A stretch of 34,641 nt of DNA from Chitinophaga pinensis (GTDB taxonomy: Bacteria > Bacteroidota > Bacteroidia > B-17B0 > Aurantibacillaceae), in NCBI GenBank assembly GCA_945887955.1, contig CAMCZO010000025.1, forward strand, positions 1-34,641. The letters run 5' to 3'. The translations under genes and the position numbers were made by a program. Under the pieces are notes generated by a model. That model was given only the letters and a program-made list of their open reading frames with translations. It was not told where the DNA came from and did no database searches. How positions within the stretch are numbered: the stretch's first letter is position 1; each line of letters opens with the position of its first letter. Below are positions 8,908-17,377 of the stretch, one piece after another.

Positions 8908-9618
8908 TTATTTTTTTCTGATGGTCACTTGTTCAATCCGTTTTTCATAAAAAGCACCTTGAAAAATACGATGAACATAAATTCCTGGAGTATGAACTTG
9001 ATCAGGATCTAATTCTCCGGCAGGCACTAAAATTTCAACCTCAGCTATAGTAATTTTTCCGGCCATGGCCATCATAGGATTAAAATTTCTTGCGGTGTTT
9101 TTATAAATTAAATTTCCTGCAGTATCTCCTTTCCATGCTTTTACAATAGCAAAATCAGATTCAAAAGCTTTTTCCATTAAATATTCTTTTTCTTCACCGT
9201 TGTAATTAAACTTACGGGTTTCTTTTCCAATAGCCACTTCTGTTCCAACGCCTGCGGGAGTATAAATCACTGGCATGCCATAACCTGCAGCCATGCATCG
9301 AGTTGCTAAAGTACCTTGGGGAATCAACTCCACTTCTAATTCGCCACTCAACATTTGGCGTTCAAACTCTTCATTTTCTCCAACATAACTCGAAATCATT
9401 TTTTTTATTTGTTTAGTTTGTAATAACAAGCCTAATCCAAAATTGTCTACGCCGGCGTTGTTGCTTATGCAGGTTAAATTTTTTGTGCCTTTTTTTACTA
9501 ATTCAGCTATACAATTTTCTGGTATGCCGCATAAACCAAAACCACCAAACATGAGTGTCATCCCATCTTGAATATCTTTTAAAGCTTCTTCTACATTTTT
9601 AACAGCTCTATTAATCAT
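8908..9618 (-). CDS. scoA: 3-oxoacid (succinyl-CoA:acetoacetate) CoA-transferase subunit A
   Basis: Subunit A of the type I CoA-transferase. The 236-residue sequence carries [14 protein letters not shown] (residues 23-36), the CoA-binding signature, then [36 protein letters not shown] and [25 protein letters not shown], all characteristic. Subunit B is encoded about 2.5 kb further along the same strand beyond two acylation genes, which is unusual because scoA and scoB are normally adjacent. scoA follows the PBP1A gene by 64 bases, so it may be cotranscribed with it or have its own promoter in that gap; I see no clear TAnnTTTG there. Confidence 0.93.
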   Translation of the reverse strand: MINRAVKNVEEALKDIQDGMTLMFGGFGLCGIPENCIAELVKKGTKNLTCISNNAGVDNFGLGLLLQTKQIKKMISSYVGENEEFERQMLSGELEVELIPQGTLATRCMAAGYGMPVIYTPAGVGTEVAIGKETRKFNYNGEEKEYLMEKAFESDFAIVKAWKGDTAGNLIYKNTARNFNPMMAMAGKITIAEVEILVPAGELDPDQVHTPGIYVHRIFQGAFYEKRIEQVTIRKK

Positions 9619-9682
9619 ATTTTGTTTTCTTCAGCTATTGAATAGCATCAATTATATTAATTTATCAGACTGAATAATTTTT

Positions 9683-11923
9683 CTAATTATCAAATTCATT
9701 TTCTTCAGTATTACCTTCTAATGTTTGATCATCATATTTACTGCAATCCATTTCTAGCATTGGATCTAAATTTTTTGGTTTTGTGAAGTCGGCCTTACTT
9801 AATTTTAAGGTTTTGTCTGCATAAACTTTTACGAAAAATTTACCCCAAATTGGAAGAGCCATAGATGCCCCTTGTCCTTCTGCTGTTGAATTAAAGTGAA
9901 TACTTCTATCTTCTCCGCCTACCCAACAACCTGCAACTAAATCTGGGGTTAAGCCAAGAAACCATCCATCTGAATTACGCTGAGTTGTTCCTGTTTTGCC
10001 TGCGATTTGATTTGTTAAATTATATCTTGACCCCCTTAAAACAGAACCAGTTCCATATTGAACAACGCCTTGCATTAATTGAATCATAGTATAGGCATTC
10101 TCTTCACTAAAAACTTCATCACCTTTAGGTATAAATTCTTCCAACACTTTACCATTTTCATCTTCAATGCGAGTCACGAAAGTTGGTTGAAGAAAAGTGC
10201 CTTTATTTGCAAAAGTTGAAATTGCGCCTACCATTTCAAAAACACTTATTTCTGCAGTTCCTAAACAAATAGAAGGATTCAAAGGTATTTCAGAGGTTAT
10301 TCCTAATCGCTTTACTAAATTAACTACTGCATGAGGACCATATATTTTCATTAAAGCTGCTGATATGTAATTAACTGATAGAGCCAATGCTTTTTTTATT
10401 GTTATCATTTGCCCGCTCCCTGATCCACCACTATTATCAGGACACCATTGTCTTCCATTTGGAGTTTCGATGCATACTTTAATATTTGGGATTTGATAAC
10501 ATGGGCTCTTGCCCTCTTGAATTGCTAAAGCATATACAAATGGTTTAAAAGTAGAACCTACCTGGCGCTTACTTACTTTTACGTGATCGTATTTAAAATA
10601 TTTATGATTAATACCGCCTACCCAAGCTTTTACATAACCGGTTTGTGGTTCCAATGCCATAAAACCTGTTTGCAAAAAGCTTTTATAGTATTTTATACTA
10701 TCATAAGGAGACATAACCGTATCTATATCACCTCTTAAACTATAAACGACCATATTAACCGGCTTATTAAAATTATCTAATATTTTTTCATAGGATAAAC
10801 CAGCTTTTTTTAATTCAATATATCGCATACTTCTTTTTATAGAAGCTTTCATGATGCCTTCTATATCTTCTGTTCTAACATTCATAGCAAAAGGTGCGTT
10901 TTTCTTATTTAAACACTCTTTACTAAACATTTTTTGTAGCTTTTGCATGTGCTCATATACAGACTCTTCAGCGTAAGTTTGCATTCTAGAATCAATGGTG
11001 GTAAAAATTTTTAAGCCATCTTTATAAATATTATATGGCTCTCCTGTTTTTGAGTTAATATGAGATTTACACCAATTTTTTAAAAAAACATCTCTTAAAT
11101 ATTCTCTAAAATAAGGGGCCAATCCATCGTTATGATCCTCAGGCCGAAATAATATAGCTAAAGGCAAAACGGTTAAACTATCAAATTTAAATTTAGTTAG
11201 GTAGCCATATTTTAACATTTGACTTAATACAACATTTCTTCTTTTCAGAGTAACTTCATTATGTCTAACCGGATTATATAAAGAGGGGTTTTTAGCCATT
11301 CCAACTAACATAGCCGCTTGTTCAATTTTTAAGCTATCTTGGTTACAATTAAAATAAATTTGAGCGGCGGATTTAATTCCTACGGCTAAATTTAAAAAAT
11401 CAAATTTATTTAGATATAAAGCTAAAATTTCGTCCTTTGTATAATATTTTTCAAGTTTAGTGGCGATAATCCATTCCTTTAATTTTCTAATAACTAATTC
11501 TATTTTATTGAGCCGGTCTCTAGGAAACATCATCTTGGCTAGTTGTTGAGAAATTGTGCTCCCACCGCCTTTATTACCCCCTGTAAAAACCCCAAAAAAC
11601 GACCTTAAAAGCGCTTTAAAATCTACGCCATTATGCTCATAAAACCTAATATCCTCAGAGCATATTAAAGCATTAATAACATCTTTATCTATTTTTTCAA
11701 AATCAACATTTACTCTATTTTCACTATAATATTTTCCTAATATTTTCATATCACCACTATATACTATAGAGGCTAAATTATTTTTTGGATTTAATAACTC
11801 TTCTACCTTAGGCAGAGAGCCAAAAACACCAATACCTACTAAAAATACCAAAAGAACGATAAAAATAGCCGGACTTATTAAAAGAATCCACAACCATTTG
11901 ATATACTTGTTAGAATTTTGCAT
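9683..11923 (-). CDS. Penicillin-binding protein 1A (bifunctional transglycosylase/transpeptidase)
   Basis: A class A PBP that polymerises and cross-links peptidoglycan outside the cytoplasmic membrane. I prefer the ATG at 11921-11923 (746 residues) over a TTG eight codons earlier. In this numbering there is one N-terminal membrane helix (about 11-35). The GT51 domain has its catalytic Glu90 in ICSEDIRFYEHNGVD, GGSTISQQLAKM, and ALYLNKFDF. The transpeptidase domain has Ser457-Thr-Phe-Lys in RQVGSTFKPF, Ser516-Val-Asn in ALSVNYIS and Lys643-Thr-Gly in AGKTGTTQ. All catalytic motifs are intact. The C-terminus ends in an acidic tail (GNTEENEFDN). A 557-base gene-poor region lies upstream; scoA follows 64 bases downstream. 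Confidence 0.95.
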   Translation of the reverse strand: MQNSNKYIKWLWILLISPAIFIVLLVFLVGIGVFGSLPKVEELLNPKNNLASIVYSGDMKILGKYYSENRVNVDFEKIDKDVINALICSEDIRFYEHNGVDFKALLRSFFGVFTGGNKGGGSTISQQLAKMMFPRDRLNKIELVIRKLKEWIIATKLEKYYTKDEILALYLNKFDFLNLAVGIKSAAQIYFNCNQDSLKIEQAAMLVGMAKNPSLYNPVRHNEVTLKRRNVVLSQMLKYGYLTKFKFDSLTVLPLAILFRPEDHNDGLAPYFREYLRDVFLKNWCKSHINSKTGEPYNIYKDGLKIFTTIDSRMQTYAEESVYEHMQKLQKMFSKECLNKKNAPFAMNVRTEDIEGIMKASIKRSMRYIELKKAGLSYEKILDNFNKPVNMVVYSLRGDIDTVMSPYDSIKYYKSFLQTGFMALEPQTGYVKAWVGGINHKYFKYDHVKVSKRQVGSTFKPFVYALAIQEGKSPCYQIPNIKVCIETPNGRQWCPDNSGGSGSGQMITIKKALALSVNYISAALMKIYGPHAVVNLVKRLGITSEIPLNPSICLGTAEISVFEMVGAISTFANKGTFLQPTFVTRIEDENGKVLEEFIPKGDEVFSEENAYTMIQLMQGVVQYGTGSVLRGSRYNLTNQIAGKTGTTQRNSDGWFLGLTPDLVAGCWVGGEDRSIHFNSTAEGQGASMALPIWGKFFVKVYADKTLKLSKADFTKPKNLDPMLEMDCSKYDDQTLEGNTEENEFDN

Positions 11924-12042
11924 TGATTTTTGATGTAAAAATAACAAAAACCCTTAATTTATAAAGAGAAATGTGAAAAATTTATGATGACTTATAATTA
12001 AATTTAGATTATTAATCATTAATGTGCGATAAATTAATTTAA

Positions 12043-12114
12043 TAAGGGAGCGGTATTTCAAACATCTCAATTTTGTTTTGTGATTTTTACTACAAAACTT
12101 TATTCGTTCCCTTA
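12043..12114 (+). other. Nested long-range hairpin; candidate structured RNA or short terminal-inverted-repeat element
   Basis: TAAGGGAGCG (12043-12052) pairs with CGTTCCCTTA (12105-12114). The ten pairs include one G-U wobble when read as plus-strand RNA and an A-C mismatch as minus-strand RNA, so the plus strand folds better. Inside it, GTTTTGT (12075-12081) pairs perfectly with ACAAAAC (12092-12098). AT-rich flanks (around 12031-12042 and 12117-12129) may extend the helix. It lies about 120-190 bases upstream of the PBP1A start. I know no RNA family that it matches. A miniature mobile element with 10-bp ends would look similar. Confidence 0.35.
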
Positions 12115-12217
12115 CCTTTAAAATTTAATCACTATTGCAATAATAAACAAAAGCAGATATCAAAATAGATTTATATCCAATAAAGGCTATTAAGAATTTG
12201 TTGATTAATAAGAAATT

Positions 12218-12400
12218 TTATCCAGTGATTTTATGGAGAATAGTCAACATAATTAATGCACCAATAAAATAATAACCAATTTTTAAAGTTTCAGTATTCT
12301 CTCCAGAACTCCACAACAAAACTTGTAAGTTCGTTAAAAAAATCTGCCTCTTTAATTTTTTGTATCGAGAACTTCTAACAGGAAACCATCTTCTCGATAA
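12218..12400 (-). pseudogene. Possible decayed or start-less small membrane frame (60 codons)
   Basis: On the minus strand the frame is open for 60 codons from a stop at 12401-12403 to a TAA at 12218-12220. Its end reads LWSSGENTETLKIG, then a hydrophobic run YYFIGALIMLTIL and HKITG, which resembles the C-terminus of a small membrane protein more than random AT-rich sequence. There is no ATG near the beginning. It could be the tail of a lost gene or chance; AT-rich DNA yields such frames often enough that I keep this weak. Confidence 0.2.
12363..12399. repeat. Perfect 9-bp inverted repeat with 19-base spacer
   Basis: TATCGAGAA (12363-12371) and TTCTCGATA (12391-12399) are exact reverse complements. 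No T-run follows on either strand, so it is not a normal intrinsic terminator for ribE, whose stop lies about 80 bases away. It could be a protein-binding palindrome or part of an element remnant. Confidence 0.5.
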
Positions 12401-12480
12401 TTATTTAAAAAAGCAAATACACTTGAAGCGACTGTGAATTGTTAGTTCGGCGTTTTAAAACTTAGGGTTTCTTTTAAAAA

Positions 12481-13065
12481 TTATTTATTTAATAATTTTT
12501 TTAAATATTTTCCTATAATATCAAATTCAAGGTTTACAATTGAGCCAAGTGTAAGTTTATTAAAATTGGTATGCTCAAATGTAAAGGGAATAATACAAAC
12601 CGAAAAAATGTTTTCTTCCGAATTTACTACCGTAAGACTTACGCCATTAATGGTAACAGATCCTTTTTCGACTGTAATATTATTTTTATTTTTTTCGTAC
12701 TCAAATACAAATACCCAGCTGCCATTTAAGTTATTAATTTCTATGCATTTTGCAGTAGTATCAATGTGGCCCTGAACAATATGCCCGTCAAACCTACCAT
12801 TAGCAGGCATACATCTTTCAAGATTTACCATGTCACCTAAACCTAAGGCTCCTAAATTTGTTCGTTTTAAAGTTTCTTCAATTGCGGTAACTACATAATT
12901 TTTATCAATAATTTTTACTACGGTAAGACACACGCCATTATGAGAAAGGCTTTGATCTACTTTTAACTCAGAGCTAATCGAACTAGAAAAAGTGAAATTA
13001 ATATTTGAATTTTCTCTTTCTATTTTTTCAACACGCCCAAATGTTTCTATTATTCCAGTAAACAT
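12481..13065 (-). CDS. ribE: Riboflavin synthase (alpha chain)
   Basis: The enzyme dismutates two molecules of 6,7-dimethyl-8-ribityllumazine to riboflavin and 5-amino-6-ribitylaminouracil in the cytoplasm. The 194-residue protein shows the expected internal duplication of two lumazine-binding barrels: repeat 1 starts MFTGIIETFGRVEKI and contains SHNGVCLTV, repeat 2 starts at GHIVQGHIDTTAKC (about residue 94) and contains TINGVSLTV. Length is near the usual ~200. No FMN riboswitch is visible; only 15 bases separate it from the thioredoxin-like gene upstream, so it is read from that operon. It is the last gene of the acpP-fabF-rnc run before a long gap. Confidence 0.95.
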   Translation of the reverse strand: MFTGIIETFGRVEKIERENSNINFTFSSSISSELKVDQSLSHNGVCLTVVKIIDKNYVVTAIEETLKRTNLGALGLGDMVNLERCMPANGRFDGHIVQGHIDTTAKCIEINNLNGSWVFVFEYEKNKNNITVEKGSVTINGVSLTVVNSEENIFSVCIIPFTFEHTNFNKLTLGSIVNLEFDIIGKYLKKLLNK

Positions 13066-13080
13066 AAATTGTTTTTTTAT

Positions 13081-14310
13081 TTAATCTATTAATAAAGATT
13101 TAATTATTGTTTCGGTTCTCTGTTTATAAATTTCAAATTCATTTCCTGTTGCAGGGCCATTAAAGCCAGTGTGAATTTTAACTACTTGATGTTGTTTATT
13201 TAAAAAGATACTTGTTGGAAAAGATGATATTTTATTTAATGCCGATAAAACTTCGCTTGCTTTTTCCTTACCCGTTTGTTGAGTAATTAATATGGTGTAA
13301 TCGATACTTAATCTTTTTATTAAACGTAAAACTTGATTTCTAGATTTTTCAAAATCATTTGTTTTTTCAAAAGCTAAGGCAATTATTTCTAAACCTTTTG
13401 GATTAAATTCTTTATAAAGTTTAGAAAAATAAATGCTTTCATCTAAACAATTAGGGCACCAGGTTCCCATAATTTGAATGATTATGGGTTTGTTTTCAAA
13501 TTTTTTATCAGTTAATGTGATTATCTTTTTATTTACATCAGGAAAAGAAAAATTTAGTTGCGCATCTTTGTTTTTTAAAAAAGTAATAGCCTCGGCATCA
13601 ACTAATTTAAAATTAGTATTAAGAGTAGCTATCCATTTTTCATGATAAGAAATACCGCTATAAAAATCACCAATTATTTTTTCGTTTTTAAATTCTGCTT
13701 CAAATAAATAGGCATGATAGCCATCAAAAGTAGATAGCGATAATTTATTTTCGTGGCTCATTCCTTCTAAATAACGATAGTCGCCTGTTTCGGTTAAAAA
13801 TGTTCCACTGATGTAGTTTGTTTTTTCGATATGATGAAAAACACCTATTGCTTTAGAACTATCTTTTAGTCCAGGAGAAAAATCTGTTTCCCATCGACCT
13901 TCAAAATCTTGATTAATGTTTGAATTTGAAAACAGAAAACGATTTTCTTCTCCAAAGGTAGCTTTAAATTTTATTTTATTTTTAGAGGTTTTATAATTAT
14001 TAATCCAAAGGCCAACTAAATTATTTTCGATTAAAATGGTTTTAAATTCAGTATCAAAAATTGGCATTTTAAAATTAACAGAATCTCCTTTTATATTAAT
14101 TTCATCAACAACAATTCTTTCGTCACCATTTTTTATAATAATAATTGGTTTTTTATTTTTATAAATAACATTAAAATTAAAAGGTAGTTCTAATCCACTT
14201 TCTTCATTTAGAATTAATACGCCTCTATAAGGGCCTTCTTTTAATTTTTTAGAAAACATAGTGCTTATAGTAAAAAAACAAACGAATAATAAGTTTAATT
14301 TATAGGCCAT
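13081..14310 (-). CDS. Exported TlpA-like thioredoxin-fold protein with a large N-terminal beta domain
   Basis: The 409-residue protein starts with a signal peptide-like segment (LNLLFVCFFTISTMFS, residues 5-20) without a lipobox. Residues ~25-245 form a beta-rich region that I do not recognise. The C-terminal ~150 residues are a TlpA/ResA-type thioredoxin domain with IIIQIMGTWCPNCLDE (active-site Cys285 and Cys288), IIALAFEK, and the cis-proline region SSFPTSIFLNKQHQVV. It should act as a disulfide reductase in the periplasm, perhaps on secreted or cytochrome substrates. Its ATG overlaps the stop of the agmatinase gene by one base (TAATG), indicating translational coupling. Confidence 0.85.
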   Translation of the reverse strand: MAYKLNLLFVCFFTISTMFSKKLKEGPYRGVLILNEESGLELPFNFNVIYKNKKPIIIIKNGDERIVVDEINIKGDSVNFKMPIFDTEFKTILIENNLVGLWINNYKTSKNKIKFKATFGEENRFLFSNSNINQDFEGRWETDFSPGLKDSSKAIGVFHHIEKTNYISGTFLTETGDYRYLEGMSHENKLSLSTFDGYHAYLFEAEFKNEKIIGDFYSGISYHEKWIATLNTNFKLVDAEAITFLKNKDAQLNFSFPDVNKKIITLTDKKFENKPIIIQIMGTWCPNCLDESIYFSKLYKEFNPKGLEIIALAFEKTNDFEKSRNQVLRLIKRLSIDYTILITQQTGKEKASEVLSALNKISSFPTSIFLNKQHQVVKIHTGFNGPATGNEFEIYKQRTETIIKSLLID

Positions 14311-15365
14311 TATTTATTTTGACTCAGGTTAACTAAATTCGAAATTCTAAAAAGTAATCTGGCGGCCACATTAGCATCCCAATCATCTCCATCAGGGCCC
14401 GGGCAAACTTCGTTAATATCAAAGGCAATGATGGTTCGTCCACTTTTAACTATTTTTTCGAGCAGATATAAAACCTGTTCAGTTTCAAACCCACCTGCTA
14501 CAGGGGTTCCAGTATTAGGGCATAATTTCGGGTCAAGACCATCTATATCAAAACTGAGGTATATCGCTTGAGGCAGTTCTTTAATAATACGATTGCAAAT
14601 TCTATCCCAACTATCGCCATTAAATAGAGCATATTTTATATCTCGATCAAAAAATGTTTTTATCCTACCATTACTAGTATTAATTAGGTTTAATTCTTCT
14701 TCGCAATAATCTCGAATGCCAACCTGTACTATTTTTTCGACTTCTTTAATTTTTAACGCATTATACATTATAGATGCATGAGAAAATTCAAACCCTTCGA
14801 AAGCATTTCTTAAATCAGCATGGGCATCTATTTGAAGGATAGTAAATTTCCCAAATTTTTCTGAGAGGGCTTGCATCATGCCAAGAGGTGTTGAATGGTC
14901 GCCTCCAATTAAGCCAACAGTTTTATTTTTGTTTAAAAAATGAAGCGCTCTATTTTTAATATAATCGTTTAGCCACAAACATTCTTTTTTAATGCGAGTT
15001 GAAATTTCTTTTAATTCTGAGTTGTTTTCATCTTCGCCTTGAGCTAAAGCATTAATATAGTTTTCTGCAGATTCTCGTAACAAAGAACTTTTTTCTTTAA
15101 TCTCAGCAGGTAATACATCCATTCCTATTCCTTTTTTCCAGGCGTTAAGAACTAATGGATCATATAAATCAACTTGGTAGCTTGCTTTAATAATAGCTTC
15201 AGGGCCATTTGCCGTTCCTCCTCCATAACTTACTGTTACTTCCCATGGAACAGGAATTAAAACCGTATCGCATTCATCTAAAGTAAAGGGTAATCCAAAT
15301 AAACCGTCGTTTAGTTGTCCAATTCCATTCGCATCAAAATTTTTAATTTTTTCTTCTTTAGTCAT
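14310..15365 (-). CDS. Ureohydrolase, agmatinase/arginase family
   Basis: A binuclear manganese enzyme that hydrolyses a guanidino group to urea; the family includes agmatinase, arginase and formimidoylglutamase. Metal ligands are all present: His157 in GLIGGDHST, Asp180, His182 and Asp184 in LQIDAHADLR, and Asp273 and Asp275 in SFDIDGLDP. The N-terminal IPVPWEVTVSYGGGTANGP favours the agmatinase-type subgroup. At 351 residues it is longer than classical agmatinase (~300) because of an insertion around residues 85-145, as seen in Bacteroidota homologues. No arginine decarboxylase lies nearby, so the substrate is uncertain. The gene starts four bases after the pdxH stop. Confidence 0.88.
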   Translation of the reverse strand: MTKEEKIKNFDANGIGQLNDGLFGLPFTLDECDTVLIPVPWEVTVSYGGGTANGPEAIIKASYQVDLYDPLVLNAWKKGIGMDVLPAEIKEKSSLLRESAENYINALAQGEDENNSELKEISTRIKKECLWLNDYIKNRALHFLNKNKTVGLIGGDHSTPLGMMQALSEKFGKFTILQIDAHADLRNAFEGFEFSHASIMYNALKIKEVEKIVQVGIRDYCEEELNLINTSNGRIKTFFDRDIKYALFNGDSWDRICNRIIKELPQAIYLSFDIDGLDPKLCPNTGTPVAGGFETEQVLYLLEKIVKSGRTIIAFDINEVCPGPDGDDWDANVAARLLFRISNLVNLSQNK

Positions 15366-15368
15366 TTT

Positions 15369-16019
15369 TTAAGGGGCAATTCTGTTTATAGACCAATCTG
15401 TATTTTTTAAATTGTAGCATATTCTATCATGAAGTCGGCTTTTGCGGCCTTGCCAAAATTCATAATAATTTGCTGTAAAAACCCAACCTCCCCAATATGG
15501 AGGCCTCTTAATTTCTTGCCCTTCAAATTTATTTTTAAATTTTTCAACACATTTATCTAATTCTTCTCTTGAATCTAATTCTTCACTTTGTTGCGATGCC
15601 CATGCTCCAATTTTTGATTCAATTGGACGGGCATTAAAATATGCATCACTAATAGCATCGTCGCAAATTTTAACATGACCTTCTATTCTAATTTGCCTTT
15701 CTAGTTGTGGCCAGAAAAAATTTAAACACGCGTTTGAATTTTCTTTTAATTGTAAAGCTTTTCGCGAACTATAATTACCATAAAAATAAAATTGATTTTC
15801 ACCAAATTCTCTTAAATATACTATTCGTGAAGATGGTGAATTATTTTTTGAAACAGTACTTAGTGTCATTGCTTGTACTTCTGGTATTTTGGCTTCGACG
15901 GCTTGATTTAACCATGTTTCAAATTGAATGGCAGGATTTTGATGAACATCTTCTTTGTTTAATTTACCTTTAGTAAAATCTTCACGTAATTTTGAGATGT
16001 ATTTATTTAGTTCATCCAT
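15369..16019 (-). CDS. pdxH: Pyridoxamine/pyridoxine 5'-phosphate oxidase
   Basis: FMN-dependent oxidase that makes pyridoxal 5'-phosphate, the last step of the vitamin B6 salvage and DXP-dependent routes. The 216-residue length is typical. Recognisable parts are NPAIQFETWLNQA, AMTLSTVSKNNSPSSRIVYLR (FMN-binding strand region, residues 50-70), FYGNYSSRKALQL, FFWPQLERQIRIEG, IGAWASQQSEEL, and the C-terminal signature EFWQGRKSRLHDR (187-199), ending in INRIAP. It is in a run with IPExxxVDY and rnc upstream and agmatinase downstream, in the place where many Bacteroidota keep pyruvate kinase. PLP made here would serve GcvP, encoded elsewhere in the window. Confidence 0.96.
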   Translation of the reverse strand: MDELNKYISKLREDFTKGKLNKEDVHQNPAIQFETWLNQAVEAKIPEVQAMTLSTVSKNNSPSSRIVYLREFGENQFYFYGNYSSRKALQLKENSNACLNFFWPQLERQIRIEGHVKICDDAISDAYFNARPIESKIGAWASQQSEELDSREELDKCVEKFKNKFEGQEIKRPPYWGGWVFTANYYEFWQGRKSRLHDRICYNLKNTDWSINRIAP

Positions 16020-16064
16020 TTAAAATAGTTTAATTTGAATTTAATTTTAGAAACAAGGCTGTTT

Positions 16065-16553
16065 TTAAAAAATTAAATTTCGTTTACTTGGTAAAGTACT
16101 TGGTTCAATGTTTTGTAATTGTATAATGGCATTTCTTTTTTTTAGTTGCTCCGAAATTTTAAATCGATAATTAATTACATCTTCTCCTTTTAGCATTATC
16201 AAATAATCGGTTTTTGGCAATTCGTTTAAAAGTCTTACCTGTTCTTCGATAACCTGATCTTTAAATAAATTATTTTCATTAATAACATTTAAAGCCGACT
16301 GCGTTTCAAAGTTACTTAAATTAGGAATAAAAACATAGTCTATTCCTAAGTCTTCATCAAAAAAAGAGAATAATGAAAAAGAAAATACTTTGTTTTTTTT
16401 TAATTTTAATTCCACAAAAGAATTTAAACTCAAGTCTATTTGTAAACAATTATTTATTAAACTCACCATTTCATATTGATTAATTGGACAGGTTATGCCA
16501 ATGAGAAAAAAGTTGAATTCTTCTTTTGAATTATTTAAAACGTGTTTTGCCAA
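16065..16553 (-). CDS. IPExxxVDY family protein
   Basis: A 162-residue protein found in Bacteroidota next to rnc; its function is unknown. It is soluble, with an N-terminal half of alternating strands (FNFFLIGITCPINQYEM, SFVELKL, VFSFSLFSFFDE) and the family-naming region, here divergent, as LNELPKTDYLIMLKGE near residue 110, followed by a basic C-terminal tail. The assignment rests on size, the position directly after rnc, and the degenerate motif. The start appears to be TTG at 16551-16553, with no ATG in a sensible place. The 67-base gap from rnc holds no clear terminator. Confidence 0.7.
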   Translation of the reverse strand: MAKHVLNNSKEEFNFFLIGITCPINQYEMVSLINNCLQIDLSLNSFVELKLKKNKVFSFSLFSFFDEDLGIDYVFIPNLSNFETQSALNVINENNLFKDQVIEEQVRLLNELPKTDYLIMLKGEDVINYRFKISEQLKKRNAIIQLQNIEPSTLPSKRNLIF

Positions 16554-16620
16554 AATTTTATGAAATAAAGTTACAAGTTTAAACTCATATGAGAAAAGAC
16601 CGTAAAAATTTTCTTGAAAT

Positions 16621-17373
16621 CTATAATTGGGTATTTTCCAATTCGGTTTTTAAAATCTCAAGAGTAAGTTGAGCTGCTTTTTGTTCAGCCGTCCGCTTGC
16701 TATAATTTTCAAAACGAATATATGATTTATCGTTAATTAACAGCTCAATCACATACTGTTTATTTGCCCCTATTTGCTCTTCGCTAACTAGTTTATACTC
16801 AAAAGCCAGTTTGTTTTTTTGACAAAAGATTTGAAGTTGACTTTTGTAATCATCATTAGTATTTACCAAAGCATCAACATCTAAATGAATTTTTATAATT
16901 TTAGAAATAATAAATTCTTGTGTTTTCAAATAGCCCAAATCCAAAAAAACAGCTCCAATTAGGGCCTCAAACGCATCGCCGTAAGCACTTGATTTTATTT
17001 TTTCTTCTTTCGTTAGGGTGGCTTGTAAAAAATTATTAAAGCCAAATTTTAAAGCTAATTCTTTTAAGCTTTGTCCATTCACAATTTTGCTACGTAACTG
17101 TGTGAGAAATCCTTCATCTTTAAAAGGAAACATTTTGAATAAATAATCTGCAATTATTGCACCAAGAATTGCATCTCCTAAAAATTCTAATCGTTCGTTA
17201 CTAATTATCGTGCCACTTCTTTTCACCGAAACGCTACTATGAAAAAAGGCTTGTTGGTATAAAGAAATGTTTTTTGGATTAAAGCCTGTTATAAGTTTAA
17301 TCCATTTTTTAAAATCCTTATCGCTTTTCGTTTGTTTAGAAATGAAAAGTGATGTGATTTTTTTAAATACCAA
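16621..17373 (-). CDS. rnc: Ribonuclease III
   Basis: Double-strand-specific endoribonuclease for rRNA and other RNA processing. The catalytic domain has SNERLEFLGDAILGAIIADYL, the diagnostic signature, then LTQLRSKIVNGQSL and AYGDAFEALIGAVFLDLGY with the second acidic pair. A double-stranded RNA-binding domain follows (from DDYKSQLQIFCQKNK to the end, rich in KRTAEQKAAQLTLEIL). The 250-residue length includes a Bacteroidota-typical extension reaching GFNPKNISLYQQAF. The start is a TTG at 17371-17373, four bases after the fabF stop; no better ATG keeps the conserved N-terminus. The order acpP-fabF-rnc is widely conserved. Confidence 0.95.
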   Translation of the reverse strand: MVFKKITSLFISKQTKSDKDFKKWIKLITGFNPKNISLYQQAFFHSSVSVKRSGTIISNERLEFLGDAILGAIIADYLFKMFPFKDEGFLTQLRSKIVNGQSLKELALKFGFNNFLQATLTKEEKIKSSAYGDAFEALIGAVFLDLGYLKTQEFIISKIIKIHLDVDALVNTNDDYKSQLQIFCQKNKLAFEYKLVSEEQIGANKQYVIELLINDKSYIRFENYSKRTAEQKAAQLTLEILKTELENTQL

Positions 17374-17377
17374 AATG

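Larger units (their letters stand above)
11924..12480. other. Gene-poor gap of 557 bases between ribE and the PBP1A gene
   Basis: No gene can be supported here, although genes on both sides read leftward with short gaps elsewhere. It contains a nested hairpin (12043-12114), a perfect 9-bp inverted repeat (12363-12399) and a 60-codon open frame without an ATG near its beginning (12218-12400, minus). It must also hold the PBP1A promoter, but I find no exact TAnnTTTG on the minus strand. Base composition is like the surrounding intergenic DNA. Confidence 0.7.

Noticed and set aside
11924..11947. TTG start eight codons upstream in PBP1A
   Set aside because: An ATG follows at 11923, directly before the membrane helix; the extra residues add no recognisable feature.
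12372..12450. Integron attC-like sequence (CTAACAATTC ... GTTAG on the minus strand)
   Set aside because: Only the outer five bases pair, the inner L boxes do not, and the RYYYAAC and GTTRRRY consensus fail; no integrase or cassette is present.
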